From positions 1-44,174 of the forward strand of contig SHUF01000019.1 of assembly GCA_009694745.1 (NCBI GenBank): DNA of 44,174 nt. The letters run 5' to 3'. This DNA comes from Acidobacteriota bacterium (GTDB taxonomy: Bacteria > Acidobacteriota > Vicinamibacteria > Vicinamibacterales > SCN-69-37). Made by a program: the position numbers and the translations under genes. This document shows, in pieces, positions 33,067 through 40,369 of the stretch. A model generated the notes under the pieces. That model had not been told where the DNA came from. It searched no databases and saw nothing but the letters and a program-made list of their open reading frames with translations. Numbering within the stretch: position 1 is the first letter of the stretch; every line of letters starts with the position of its first letter.

Positions 33067-35429
33067 AAAGTCTCCACTGCCTTATGCTTTCGGAGACGCA
33101 ATGCGTTCGCGATGACCGACACCGAGCTCAAGCTCATCGCGCCAGCGGCGATCATCGGGCTCAACAACAATCCGAAGAACGGATACAACACGCCCGCCGC
33201 CACCGGCACGCCCACCGTGTTGTAGACAAACGCAAAAAACAAATTCTGCTTGATGTTCGCCATCGTCTGGCGCGACAGATGCGTGGCGCGAGCCACGCCA
33301 CGGAGGTCGCCCTGCACCAGCGTGACGCCGGCGCTCTCCATCGCCACATCCGTGCCGGTGCCCATCGCAATGCCGACCTGCGCCTGCGCCAGTGCCGGCG
33401 CGTCGTTGATGCCGTCACCGGCCATGGCGACGATGCGTCCCTCGGCCTGCAGCTTCTTGATGGCCGCCGCCTTGCCCTCGGGCTTCACGTCGGCGATCAC
33501 CTCGTCGAGCCCCAGTTGCTTCGCCACCGCCTGCGCGGTGGTCGCATCGTCGCCGGTCATCATCACCAGACGCAGGCCCTCTTTCCTGAGCGACGCAATA
33601 GCCTCAGGCGTGCTGGCCTTGATGGGATCAACCACTCCCAGCATCCCGGCAAACACCCGATCGACTGAGACAAACATCACGGTCTGCCGCAGCGCGCGCA
33701 AGGCTTCCGCCCGAGCAGCAAGCGGCGTCACATCGACACTGACCGACTGCATGAGCTCGCGGTTGCCGATCGCCACGTCTCGGCCACCCACCCGGCCCCG
33801 TACGCCCTGTCCAGTAATCGATTCAAAGGTCTCGGTCGCCGCCGCGTGCAACCCCTTCCCCTCAACACCCTTGACGATGGCGTCGGCAAGAGGATGTTCA
33901 CTGCCCTTCTCGAGGCCCGCAGCGAGCGGCAACCACGAGAGATCGTCGGCCGTGACGGACTCCACGCTGACGAGCGCGGGTTTGCCTTCGGTCAGGGTGC
34001 CGGTCTTGTCGAAGACCAGGGTATCCACATCACGCAGCACTTCAATCGCCTCGGCGTTCCGGAATAACACCCCCATCGTGGCGCCGCGGCCCGTCGCCAC
34101 CATGATGGACATCGGCGTGGCCAGGCCCAGCGCGCAGGGGCACGCGATGATCAACACCGCCACCGCGTTGATCAAGGCATGGGCCAGACGCGGCTCGGGT
34201 CCCACGAGGCTCCAGACAACGAATGTCACGACGGCCACAAGGATCACCGTCGGTACAAAGATGCCGGAAACGCGGTCCGCCAGCTTCTGAATGGGCGCGC
34301 GACTGCGCTGCGCTTCGGCCACCATCGCGACGATGCGGGCGAGCAACGTGTCGGCGCCGACACGTTCGGCGCGCATGATGAACGAACCTGTGCCATTGAT
34401 CGTGGCGCCCACAACTTTGTCGTTGGGCTTTTTTTTCACGGGAACGGGTTCGCCGCTGATCATCGACTCGTCCACGCGGCTCGAGCCCTCGACCACCACG
34501 CCGTCCACAGGCACTTTCTCACCGGGGCGGACGCGGAGGCGGTCACCTGGGTGCACGTAGGCGAGTGGCACCTCGTGTTCGCTGCCGTCTTCCTTCACCT
34601 GGCGCGCGGTGGCCGGCGACAGCCCCAGCAGCTTGCGAATGGCGGACCCGGTCTGGCTGCGGGCGCGCAGTTCGAGTACCTGGCCGAGCAGGATCAAGGT
34701 CACGATGACGGCGGCGGCCTCGAAATACGCGGCCACGGCGCCGTTGTAGCTGAACTGATGCGGGAAGATCCCCGGTGCGAGCGTGGCCACCACGCTGTAA
34801 CCAAAGGCCACGCCGACACCTAATCCAATCAGCGTGAACATATTGAGGTTGCCGGTTCGCACCGAATTGACGGCGCGCACGTAGAACGGCCACGCCGCCC
34901 ACAGACACACGGGCGTAGCCAGCGCGAACTGCATCCACGCGGCCGACCGCATTGAAAGCGGCGCGAGACCAAACATCTCAACCATCGCCACCGCCATCAC
35001 GGGCACGCTCAACCCGGCCGAGATCCAGAACCGGCGCGTCGTGTCCTTGAGTTCGTGGTTCTCCGGCTCCTCCGCTGAGAGCGACGTTACTTCCAACTCA
35101 AGCGCCATCCCGCACTTCGGACAGTCGCCCGGCTTGGACTCGCGGATCTCCGGGTCCATGGGGCAGATCCAGACCTGGGAAGGGGCTTGCCCCGCCGTAG
35201 CATTCGCGGAGACAGGGCCCTTTACGGTCAGCGTCATGGGCTGGGCCTTTGGCCCGCCCATGCCCTTCGGCCCACTCTTGAGCCAGCCTGCAGGGTCGGC
35301 CTCGAACTTCAGCCGGCACCCCTGGCCGCAGAAGTAGTACGTCGGCCCCTCGTACTCGAAAGAACCGCCCTTGTTTCTTGCGGGGTCCACGGTCATGCCG
35401 CAGACGGGGTCGGTGTGTCCGTGAGTCAC
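33063..35429 (-). CDS. copA: Copper-exporting P1B-type ATPase with N-terminal YHS domain
   Basis: A 788-residue metal pump. Residues 1-48 are a YHS metal-binding domain ([19 protein letters not shown]); residues 87-112 a heavy-metal-binding YHS-like segment ([18 protein letters not shown]). Then the ATPase core: eight membrane helices, actuator motif SGEP (325-328), the transport site CPC (430-432), phosphorylation motif DKTGT (Asp474), nucleotide motif [10 protein letters not shown], and hinge GDGINDAP (671-678). The C-terminal helix reads [17 protein letters not shown], with the Met/Ser-Ser residues of Cu(I) pumps. Start GTG at 35429, three bases after the BNR-protein stop. Confidence 0.93.
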   Translation of the reverse strand: MTHGHTDPVCGMTVDPARNKGGSFEYEGPTYYFCGQGCRLKFEADPAGWLKSGPKGMGGPKAQPMTLTVKGPVSANATAGQAPSQVWICPMDPEIRESKPGDCPKCGMALELEVTSLSAEEPENHELKDTTRRFWISAGLSVPVMAVAMVEMFGLAPLSMRSAAWMQFALATPVCLWAAWPFYVRAVNSVRTGNLNMFTLIGLGVGVAFGYSVVATLAPGIFPHQFSYNGAVAAYFEAAAVIVTLILLGQVLELRARSQTGSAIRKLLGLSPATARQVKEDGSEHEVPLAYVHPGDRLRVRPGEKVPVDGVVVEGSSRVDESMISGEPVPVKKKPNDKVVGATINGTGSFIMRAERVGADTLLARIVAMVAEAQRSRAPIQKLADRVSGIFVPTVILVAVVTFVVWSLVGPEPRLAHALINAVAVLIIACPCALGLATPMSIMVATGRGATMGVLFRNAEAIEVLRDVDTLVFDKTGTLTEGKPALVSVESVTADDLSWLPLAAGLEKGSEHPLADAIVKGVEGKGLHAAATETFESITGQGVRGRVGGRDVAIGNRELMQSVSVDVTPLAARAEALRALRQTVMFVSVDRVFAGMLGVVDPIKASTPEAIASLRKEGLRLVMMTGDDATTAQAVAKQLGLDEVIADVKPEGKAAAIKKLQAEGRIVAMAGDGINDAPALAQAQVGIAMGTGTDVAMESAGVTLVQGDLRGVARATHLSRQTMANIKQNLFFAFVYNTVGVPVAAGVLYPFFGLLLSPMIAAGAMSLSSVSVIANALRLRKHKAVETL

Positions 35430-35432
35430 GGG

Positions 35433-36692
35433 CTACCGGCCCAACGCCGTCATCACCTGTGTCGTGGCAGCCGACCCCGGCTTGGTGGCCACCACCTCGG
35501 TCCAGGCAAACACGAGTTCCCGTCCGAACTTCGCGAGCCTCGGGTAGCCGCTCGACCGGTTGCTCGACATCGGCGCGACCGTCACGGCCTGCCCGCGAGA
35601 TCCGTTCGGGTGGAGCCGACGAGCGCGCAGCTCGGTACGCCCGACCCCAAGTTCCATCCAAGTCGCCAGTGCCGACCCATCGGGCATCAATTCCACGTCC
35701 ACCCGGCCATGTGAACTCTCGTCGTCCACACGGATAGGGGAACCAAAAGTGCGACCGGCGTCTTTCGAAAACGCGACGAAGACGCGGCCCGGCGGCACGA
35801 CACCAGTGAACCACGCGATCGCCACGTCGCCCCCCCGCGCGCTCAGCACGGGTCCGTTCACGGGACATCCTGAAATCTGCCAGTTGTCGTTGTGCACGGC
35901 CTTGGCTTCGGTCCACTTGCCGTTCTCAAGGCGCGACACGTAGATGTCACGTATCTCATCCTGCGTACGGTTACGGAACGCCGCGATGACGCCATCGGAC
36001 GTCACTGCGGCGGTCGTCGGGCAACATTCGCACACACGAAGGTCCACCGGAGCATCTGCCACTTGCTTCCAATTGGCGTCGAAGGCCCCATACCGCAGGG
36101 TCATGGCGCCGCCGCCTTCGGCATGTTCGTCGTGCCCCCCGCCGGCCTTCATCGCCCGGCCGTCGAGCCAGACCAACCCAAGCCCTGCGCCAGGTGCCTG
36201 GAACATCGACGCGAAGCCGTGTTCGGTCTTGGTGTTGTCGTGATGCGGCAGGAATGACGCCGACCACGTCTTGCCCTGGTCGCGTGAGTACGCCAGGCGA
36301 ACATCGTACGCGTAGGTCGATGGCCCGCTCTTCTGCAGCCAGTGGGCGGCGAGCGTGCCATCGGCGAGCCGCATCACGGACGGCACGTCGGCCCAGTTCA
36401 CGAACCAGTCAGTACCCGACGCGGCGATACGAACGGGTGACCAGCCCGCCGACGTCCGTTCCGCGAACTTCAAGCTTGAGGTGGCGCCGAGCCGCTCAGT
36501 CCAGCTCAGGAGCACACCCTTGTCCGAGACTGTCAGTTGCGGCCCTGAGCTGTTGAGGCCTGCGGGCGACGCCAGCGTCTGCACCCGGATGTCCGGCTGC
36601 GCGCCGACGGCCATCGACGACGCGGGTGGAAGCACGAATGCGGCCACAAGGAGTACGGCCGAACCGGCCAATGCTGTGACGCCTGTCTTCAT
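35433..36692 (-). CDS. Exported BNR-repeat (sialidase-like) protein of the copper operon
   Basis: A 419-residue protein with a signal peptide (about 1-31) and a predicted six-bladed beta-propeller. Asp-box (BNR) motifs are YSRDQGKTWS and FSKDAGRTFG. A His-rich loop (GGGHDEHAEGGG) and a cysteine cluster (VCECCPTTAA, plus SGCP later) suggest metal or disulphide chemistry rather than glycan hydrolysis; typical sialidase arginine-triad residues are not evident to me. It precedes the Cu-ATPase by 3 bp on the same strand and has a GGGAGA ribosome-binding site. I infer a role in copper binding or outer-membrane copper handling; the activity is unknown. Confidence 0.7.
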   Translation of the reverse strand: MKTGVTALAGSAVLLVAAFVLPPASSMAVGAQPDIRVQTLASPAGLNSSGPQLTVSDKGVLLSWTERLGATSSLKFAERTSAGWSPVRIAASGTDWFVNWADVPSVMRLADGTLAAHWLQKSGPSTYAYDVRLAYSRDQGKTWSASFLPHHDNTKTEHGFASMFQAPGAGLGLVWLDGRAMKAGGGHDEHAEGGGAMTLRYGAFDANWKQVADAPVDLRVCECCPTTAAVTSDGVIAAFRNRTQDEIRDIYVSRLENGKWTEAKAVHNDNWQISGCPVNGPVLSARGGDVAIAWFTGVVPPGRVFVAFSKDAGRTFGSPIRVDDESSHGRVDVELMPDGSALATWMELGVGRTELRARRLHPNGSRGQAVTVAPMSSNRSSGYPRLAKFGRELVFAWTEVVATKPGSAATTQVMTALGR

Positions 36693-36727
36693 GATGGTCT
36701 CCCTGTCTGAGCTTCACGACTTTACTC

Positions 36728-36826
36728 TTACGCCTTCGTCAACCGCAACGCATTCACAGTGACCGACGCGGAACTGAGGCGCATGACCGCTGCGGTGAGC
36801 ACCGGGACCGGGCCGCCCGAGTCGAT
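36728..36826 (-). pseudogene. C-terminal scrap of a second copper P-type ATPase
   Basis: The 32 codons before the stop at 36728 end in AAVMRLSSASVTVNALRLTKA, which matches the last helix of copper ATPases and is close to, but not the same as, the end of the intact pump at 33063 ([20 protein letters not shown]). No other part of that pump is present. It marks the loss or replacement of a second copper-pump gene. The DNA from 36830 to 36980 holds nothing recognisable. Confidence 0.6.
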
Positions 36827-36995
36827 TTCGTGCGCCACTTGGCTCACGAACACGAAAATGTGCGAGGTCTGGTACTTGTTATCCCGAATTGCACATCGCC
36901 CGCGACCACCGACGAGGCATGGTAGGGCAGCAGCGCGTGCGAGCATTTGCTGCCGCCGCTCAGACTAGGCACTAGCCGTTCACGAGGAACCCCAA

Positions 36996-37133
36996 ATGCC
37001 GCCGATCGGCAAAGTCTTTGTTTCGCACGCCAGCGCGGATAAGCCTTTCGTTGACCGATTGGTAGGCGATCTGGTCGCCCGATCGATACCGGTCTGGTAC
37101 GACAGATTTGATCTGCGGATCGGAATCCGGTGA
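36996..37133 (+). pseudogene. N-terminal fragment of a TIR-domain protein
   Basis: ATG 36996, with a GAGGA ribosome-binding site at 36983-36987, opens a 45-codon frame: KVFVSHASADKPFVDRLVGD then LVARSIPVWYDRFDLRIG. This is the beginning of a bacterial TIR domain (box 1 VFVSHAS, then the second strand and helix). It ends at TGA 37131-37133, where the sequence has switched into a DUF5131 gene. The NAD-cleaving glutamate region is missing. TIR genes are common in antiviral systems; here only a fragment remains. Confidence 0.65.
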
Positions 37134-37819
37134 CGGGGTGCACGAAGATCAGCCCCGGCTGAGCGCATTGTTATGCCGAACGGATGGCGGCGCGATTGCA
37201 AGCAATGGGACAGGCCAACTACGCGAATGGGTTCGCCCTGACGCTGCAGCCGCACATGCTTGAGTTGCCGCTGCGTTGGAAGAGGTCGCAGACGATTTTC
37301 GTCAACTCAATGAGTGACCTCTTCCACGTGAGCGTGCCACTGGACTACATCCAACAGGTCTTCGACGTCATGGCCAGAGCCCACTGGCACCGGTTTCAGG
37401 TCCTCACGAAGCGTGCCGATCGCCTCAATGCCATCAGTGCCGAGATTGACTGGCCCGCAAACGTGTGGATGGGAACCAGTGTGGAGAGTGACCGGTATCG
37501 CAGTCGGATCGACGACCTTCGGGCATCCGGTGCGCACGTCAAGTTCCTGTCCCTCGAGCCGCTTCTCGGCCCGCTGCCCGATCTGGATCTCGCCGCAATC
37601 GACTGGGTCATTGTGGGCGGAGAGTCGGGGCCTGGTGCCCGGGCGATGGATCCAGGGTGGGTCACTGATTTGCGTGACCAATGCCAACGCGCCGGCGTGC
37701 CGTTCTTTTTCAAGCAGTGGGGCGGCAAAAACAAGAAGCAGACCGGACGCGTGCTTGAGGGGCGCCTGTGGGACGAAATGCCCGCTGACCGACTGGTGCT
37801 TCACTCCGCGGAGGCTTAG
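37124..37819 (+). pseudogene. DUF5131 (phage Gp37/Gp68-type, three-Cys-motif) protein, 5'-truncated and with an in-frame TGA
   Basis: From 37124 the frame reads NPVTGCTKISPG, then TGA (37160-37162), then [20 protein letters not shown] and a full-length body ([63 protein letters not shown]) to TAG 37817-37819. In this family the TGA position is the second cysteine of the GCxxxSxGCxxCYAE motif. The first ten or so residues of the gene are replaced by the TIR fragment. ATG 37184 could restart translation downstream, giving a protein without the cysteines. Related proteins are radical-SAM-like and are often encoded beside a 'three-Cys-motif partner'; none is seen here. Confidence 0.75.
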
Positions 37820-37936
37820 GCCAACAGTTGGTGGCATGGACGTCCTCCTGGTCGTCCAGGCTCGGACCCAAGCCACCCCGACGTGCCGGTCATCGCGTTA
37901 TGGAACTCGCGCAGTGACTCCGGGTGACTGTCCGGT
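37820..37936. other. Convergent intergenic region with small hairpins
   Basis: Contains CCAAC-A-GTTGG just after the DUF5131 stop and GGACG/CGTCC around 37840-37860. It may terminate transcription from both sides but lacks T-runs. It also holds copy 1 of the 47-bp repeat. Confidence 0.3.
37877..37923. repeat. 47-bp direct repeat, copy 1 (flanks the VapBC pair)
   Basis: Matches 38681-38727 at 44 of 47 positions in the same orientation (core TTATGGAACTCGCGCAGTGA). It lies 14 bp beyond the toxin stop. On the minus strand it can encode SLREFHNAMTGTS in both copies. Confidence 0.8.
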
Positions 37937-38353
37937 TCACGGGCGATTGACGGACCAGTCATCCACACGCAGTCCAGGCACTCGGACCATGTGTGCGGTG
38001 TTTGCGGTGATGAGCGTCGCCCCTGCGGCGACCGCGTGGGCCGCAATGGCGGCATCGAAGTCTTCGATGCGCTGCCCCCGCTTTTCCAGCGTCGCCTTGA
38101 TGCGGCCGAACGCCTCGCTGACGGCGTCCGACCACTCGGCCCGTGGCAGTTCGGCTTTCATCAAGTCGAAACGCTCCTGTAGTCGGGTGCGACGCGCAGA
38201 CCGCGGCAGACGTTCGATTCCGTACGCGATTTCGGCGAGCACTGGCTGCGGCACGGACACGTCTGCGGGACTCGTTCGCGCAAGATGAGCCACTGCCGAC
38301 GGCAGGCCCTTCATCAGGGCCGAGACAACATTGGTGTCAAGCACGCACTTCAC
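37937..38353 (-). CDS. vapC: VapC-type PIN-domain toxin
   Basis: A complete 138-residue PIN ribonuclease: CVLDTNVVSALMKG (first Asp), VLAEIAYGIERLP (Glu), RIEDFDAAIAAHAVAAGATL (third acidic) and TANTAHMVRVPGLRVDDW at the end. It overlaps the antitoxin gene by 4 bp. It is the only apparently intact cassette in an otherwise degraded stretch and is enclosed by 47-bp direct repeats. Confidence 0.88.
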   Translation of the reverse strand: MKCVLDTNVVSALMKGLPSAVAHLARTSPADVSVPQPVLAEIAYGIERLPRSARRTRLQERFDLMKAELPRAEWSDAVSEAFGRIKATLEKRGQRIEDFDAAIAAHAVAAGATLITANTAHMVRVPGLRVDDWSVNRP

Positions 38354-38598
38354 AGGCGAGACGGCGCCTTCGACCGTCTGGCTTCGGTCACTGCCTCCAG
38401 AAGGGCATCGACGTCTCTGGTCGTGTCCGAATCGACGACGCGCAGTCGGTCCAGGAACGTCGGCGACCAGTCGGCGGCCGACACAAGCTCGCGCTCGAGC
38501 GCCTGGACGATGAGGCGATTACGGCTGATGCGCAAGGTCTTTGCACGACGATCGGCGGCCGCCAGGAGCGGCTTGGGGAGATGAACCGTGGTCGGCAT
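38350..38598 (-). CDS. vapB: Ribbon-helix-helix antitoxin (VapB/CopG-like)
   Basis: An 82-residue protein starting PTTVHLPKPLLAAADRRAKT, then RISRNRLIVQALERELV, a classic ribbon-helix-helix with strand (TVHLP) and two helices. The C-terminal part would neutralise the adjacent toxin. An A/T-rich leader (TATATTCGGAAGTATATTCG region, 38601-38623) with repeated TATATTC/GAATATA halves is the likely operator. Confidence 0.8.
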   Translation of the reverse strand: MPTTVHLPKPLLAAADRRAKTLRISRNRLIVQALERELVSAADWSPTFLDRLRVVDSDTTRDVDALLEAVTEARRSKAPSRL

Positions 38599-38680
38599 GG
38601 TTATATTCGGAAGTATATTCGTTCAGGCGGCCCAGCTCAACACCCGCGCCGACCCCGACAGAGCCACGTAACCTCACCAT

Positions 38681-38727
38681 CCCGAGGTGCCGGTCATCGC
38701 ATTATGGAACTCGCGCAGTGAATCCGG
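38681..38727. repeat. 47-bp direct repeat, copy 2
   Basis: Differs from copy 1 (37877-37923) at three positions. It overlaps the 3' end of the small membrane ORF at 38694-38870, so the repeat may derive from that gene, with copy 1 being the transferred piece. Confidence 0.8.
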
Positions 38728-38870
38728 CTCGCCGCAAGCCTTCGGCGATATAGGGGCACCGGCGCATCAACTGCCATAACAGCCCGCTTCTTTCCGTCGA
38801 AGATGCCCCAGACAAGCAGTACACCGACACTGAGCAGCACAGGCATCCACATCCAGCCGAACCCGCCCAT
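38694..38870 (-). CDS. Small membrane protein, possibly a degenerate SHOCT-type protein
   Basis: A 58-residue frame starting MGGFGWMWMPVLLSVGVLLV, one membrane helix with aromatic and Met residues as in small SHOCT-domain membrane proteins of copper clusters. The C-terminus (RRRLAASRIHCASSIMR) is not a SHOCT domain, but in the next reading frame the same DNA gives GEPDSLREFHNAM, closer to the expected GEIDxxEFxxxM, so a frameshift is plausible. Its ATG directly follows the stop of the preceding ORF. Confidence 0.35.
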   Translation of the reverse strand: MGGFGWMWMPVLLSVGVLLVWGIFDGKKRAVMAVDAPVPLYRRRLAASRIHCASSIMR

Positions 38871-38975
38871 CTAGGTGGTTTCCATCATGGCTCCACCCGC
38901 TCCGCCCCCTGTCATCGCTCCGCCGCCGAAAAGTGCGACCAATCCGATGACGATGAGGACTGCCTGGCGTGTCAT
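38871..38975 (-). CDS. 34-residue hydrophobic small protein
   Basis: ATG 38975 overlaps the stop of the Met-rich ORF (ATGA). The product is TRQAVLIVIGLVALFGGG followed by a Gly/Met-rich tail, a single membrane-spanning helix. No family is recognised. The tight packing with its neighbours on both sides suggests it is a real cistron of a small copper-related cluster. Confidence 0.35.
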   Translation of the reverse strand: MTRQAVLIVIGLVALFGGGAMTGGGAGGAMMETT

Positions 38976-39082
38976 TTGTGTCTCATCATCGGGCACATGA
39001 CCATGGAGTCCTTGCCCTCGGCCATGTGTTCCATCATGTGGGTCATCATGCCCTGCTGCATTTTCATCATGCCGTCGCGCAT
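38972..39082 (-). pseudogene. Met-rich copper-cluster protein, probable C-terminal remnant
   Basis: From ATG 39082 the frame encodes 36 residues, MRDGMMKMQQGMMTHMMEHM then AEGKDSMVMCPMMRHK. The Met-rich helix and CPMM ending are typical of small periplasmic proteins of copper-resistance loci. The same frame is open upstream to 39184 and reads plausible family sequence (CSAIVVTEIVAQRNAM) but has no start codon or signal peptide, so the 5' part seems to have been lost. Confidence 0.45.
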
Positions 39083-39197
39083 CGCGTTGCGCTGCGCCAC
39101 GATCTCGGTGACGACGATGGCGGAGCACTTAGCCCCGGCTGTTCCATTGAGGACATCCGCGAGGGGAGACCGCAGTCGGCAGGGTCACGTCAGTCCT

Positions 39198-39506
39198 TCA
39201 CCGGTGGGGCCCTGAATCCGGGTTCGACCTTGGCACCCAGACCATCACGCCGCCCCTCGCACGGTCCTCTCCAGCGTGACACGCCTGCAGCAGACCGGTC
39301 GTGATGATGTAACGCCACTCGACGCGGCCCAGCATCGGTTCGTCGGGATGGCGCGGGGGCCGCTGCAGGACGTCTTGCTCGGGAGGATCGACGACGAGCG
39401 CGAGCGCGGGTAGTCCGTCGGTGCCCACGTTAATCCAGAGCAGATGCAGCGGCAGCAGCGGCAAGGGGAGGCCGGCGAGCGCCGACAATGCTGGCGAAGT
39501 TGTCAT
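39198..39506 (-). pseudogene. C-terminal scrap of a cation-transporting P-type ATPase (Ca2+/PMA-like)
   Basis: The frame contains PLLPLHLLWINVGTDGLPAL then ALVVDPPEQDVLQRPPR and HPDEPML, the sixth-helix and following loop signature of PII-type ATPases (LLWINxxTDGLPALALGxxPPExDxMxRPPR). It begins abruptly, 9 bp after the copB stop, and loses similarity after about EWRYIITTGLLQA. Only about 70 residues of a protein of about 900 are present. Confidence 0.65.
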
Positions 39507-39514
39507 CGGCCAGC

Positions 39515-40369
39515 TCAGAACCAGGTGCGCAGGCCGAACACCATGCGAGCACTGCTGACATTCGTGCCTGCGGCGCGCGCAAAGTCGGCCGTCCCGAAGA
39601 ACTTCTTCTCCCACGTGACGCCCACATACGGCGCCAGCTCACGGCGGAGTTCGTAGCGCAGGCGTAGTCCGGTCTCAACAGAAGTCAGACCGGCTCCGAG
39701 GCCACGGGTCTCATCGGACTTGCCGTAGACCTCCGCCTCGATCAGCGGCTGCAGAATGAGGCGATTGGTCAGGAGGAGCTCGTATTCCACTTCCAGGCGC
39801 ATATGCGTGCGTCCGCCCGCACCCACATAGCCCGTGGCTTCGACCTCAAACCAGTACGGCGCAAGCCCCTGGATGCCGATCGCGGCCCATGTCTGTGCCG
39901 CTCCCGGGCGGAAGTCCTGCCGCACACCCGCCACCACGTCCCACCATCGAGCGACACTGCGACCGTACAGTGCCGTGCCGAAGGCGTTCTCGACGCGGCC
40001 ACCGTCGCCTTCCCCCTCGGTGCGCAACAAGAGACGGTTCACATCGCCGCCAATCCACGAGCGGTTCTCCCAACTCGCCCCTCCGTCTCCGGAGCCCCGC
40101 CATTCGAGCTGATCGAACAGCACCATGAAGTTCGGGGCACCGTCGTGCACGGCGTGCCCCTCAAGGCCTGGTGGAAATGCCGCCTTGCGGTCGGCGTCGG
40201 TCACCGGAGGAATCGGGTCCTTCGGCTCCGTCTTCTTCGCGGTCTGAGCCAGATGCGCCGAGTGATCCTCCACCGGCGGCTTCGCCGTCGGCGGCTGCGC
40301 CGCGGCGGTCGCCACGGTTGCCAGGAGCGCGACCGTCCCGACGAAGGCCGCCACCATGCGGGCGATCAC
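39515..40369 (-). CDS. copB: Outer-membrane copper resistance protein CopB
   Basis: A 284-residue protein with a signal peptide (1-24), a short His-containing linker (EDHSAHLAQ), then the CopB beta-barrel: VLFDQLEWR, RSWIGGDVNRLLLRTEGEGD, YGRSVARWWDVVAGVRQDF, GLAPYWFEVEATGYVG, LILQPLIEAEVYG, ELAPYVGVTWEKKF, and a C-terminal aromatic end (GLRTWF) for outer-membrane insertion. The Met-rich linker of Pseudomonas CopB is largely absent. Start ATG overlaps the copA stop by 4 bp. Its role is copper sequestration or export at the outer membrane. Confidence 0.92.
   Translation of the reverse strand: MIARMVAAFVGTVALLATVATAAAQPPTAKPPVEDHSAHLAQTAKKTEPKDPIPPVTDADRKAAFPPGLEGHAVHDGAPNFMVLFDQLEWRGSGDGGASWENRSWIGGDVNRLLLRTEGEGDGGRVENAFGTALYGRSVARWWDVVAGVRQDFRPGAAQTWAAIGIQGLAPYWFEVEATGYVGAGGRTHMRLEVEYELLLTNRLILQPLIEAEVYGKSDETRGLGAGLTSVETGLRLRYELRRELAPYVGVTWEKKFFGTADFARAAGTNVSSARMVFGLRTWF

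Noticed and set aside
37124-37200. Selenocysteine insertion at the DUF5131 TGA as a firm call
   Set aside because: Only a 4-bp stem follows the TGA, no sel genes are visible, and the gene is already 5'-truncated, so decay is simpler. Kept as a question under findings.
37820-38730. Integron gene-cassette array (attC sites around vapBC)
   Set aside because: The repeats lack recognisable RYYYAAC/GTTRRRY core sites and paired inner boxes; no integrase is in the window.
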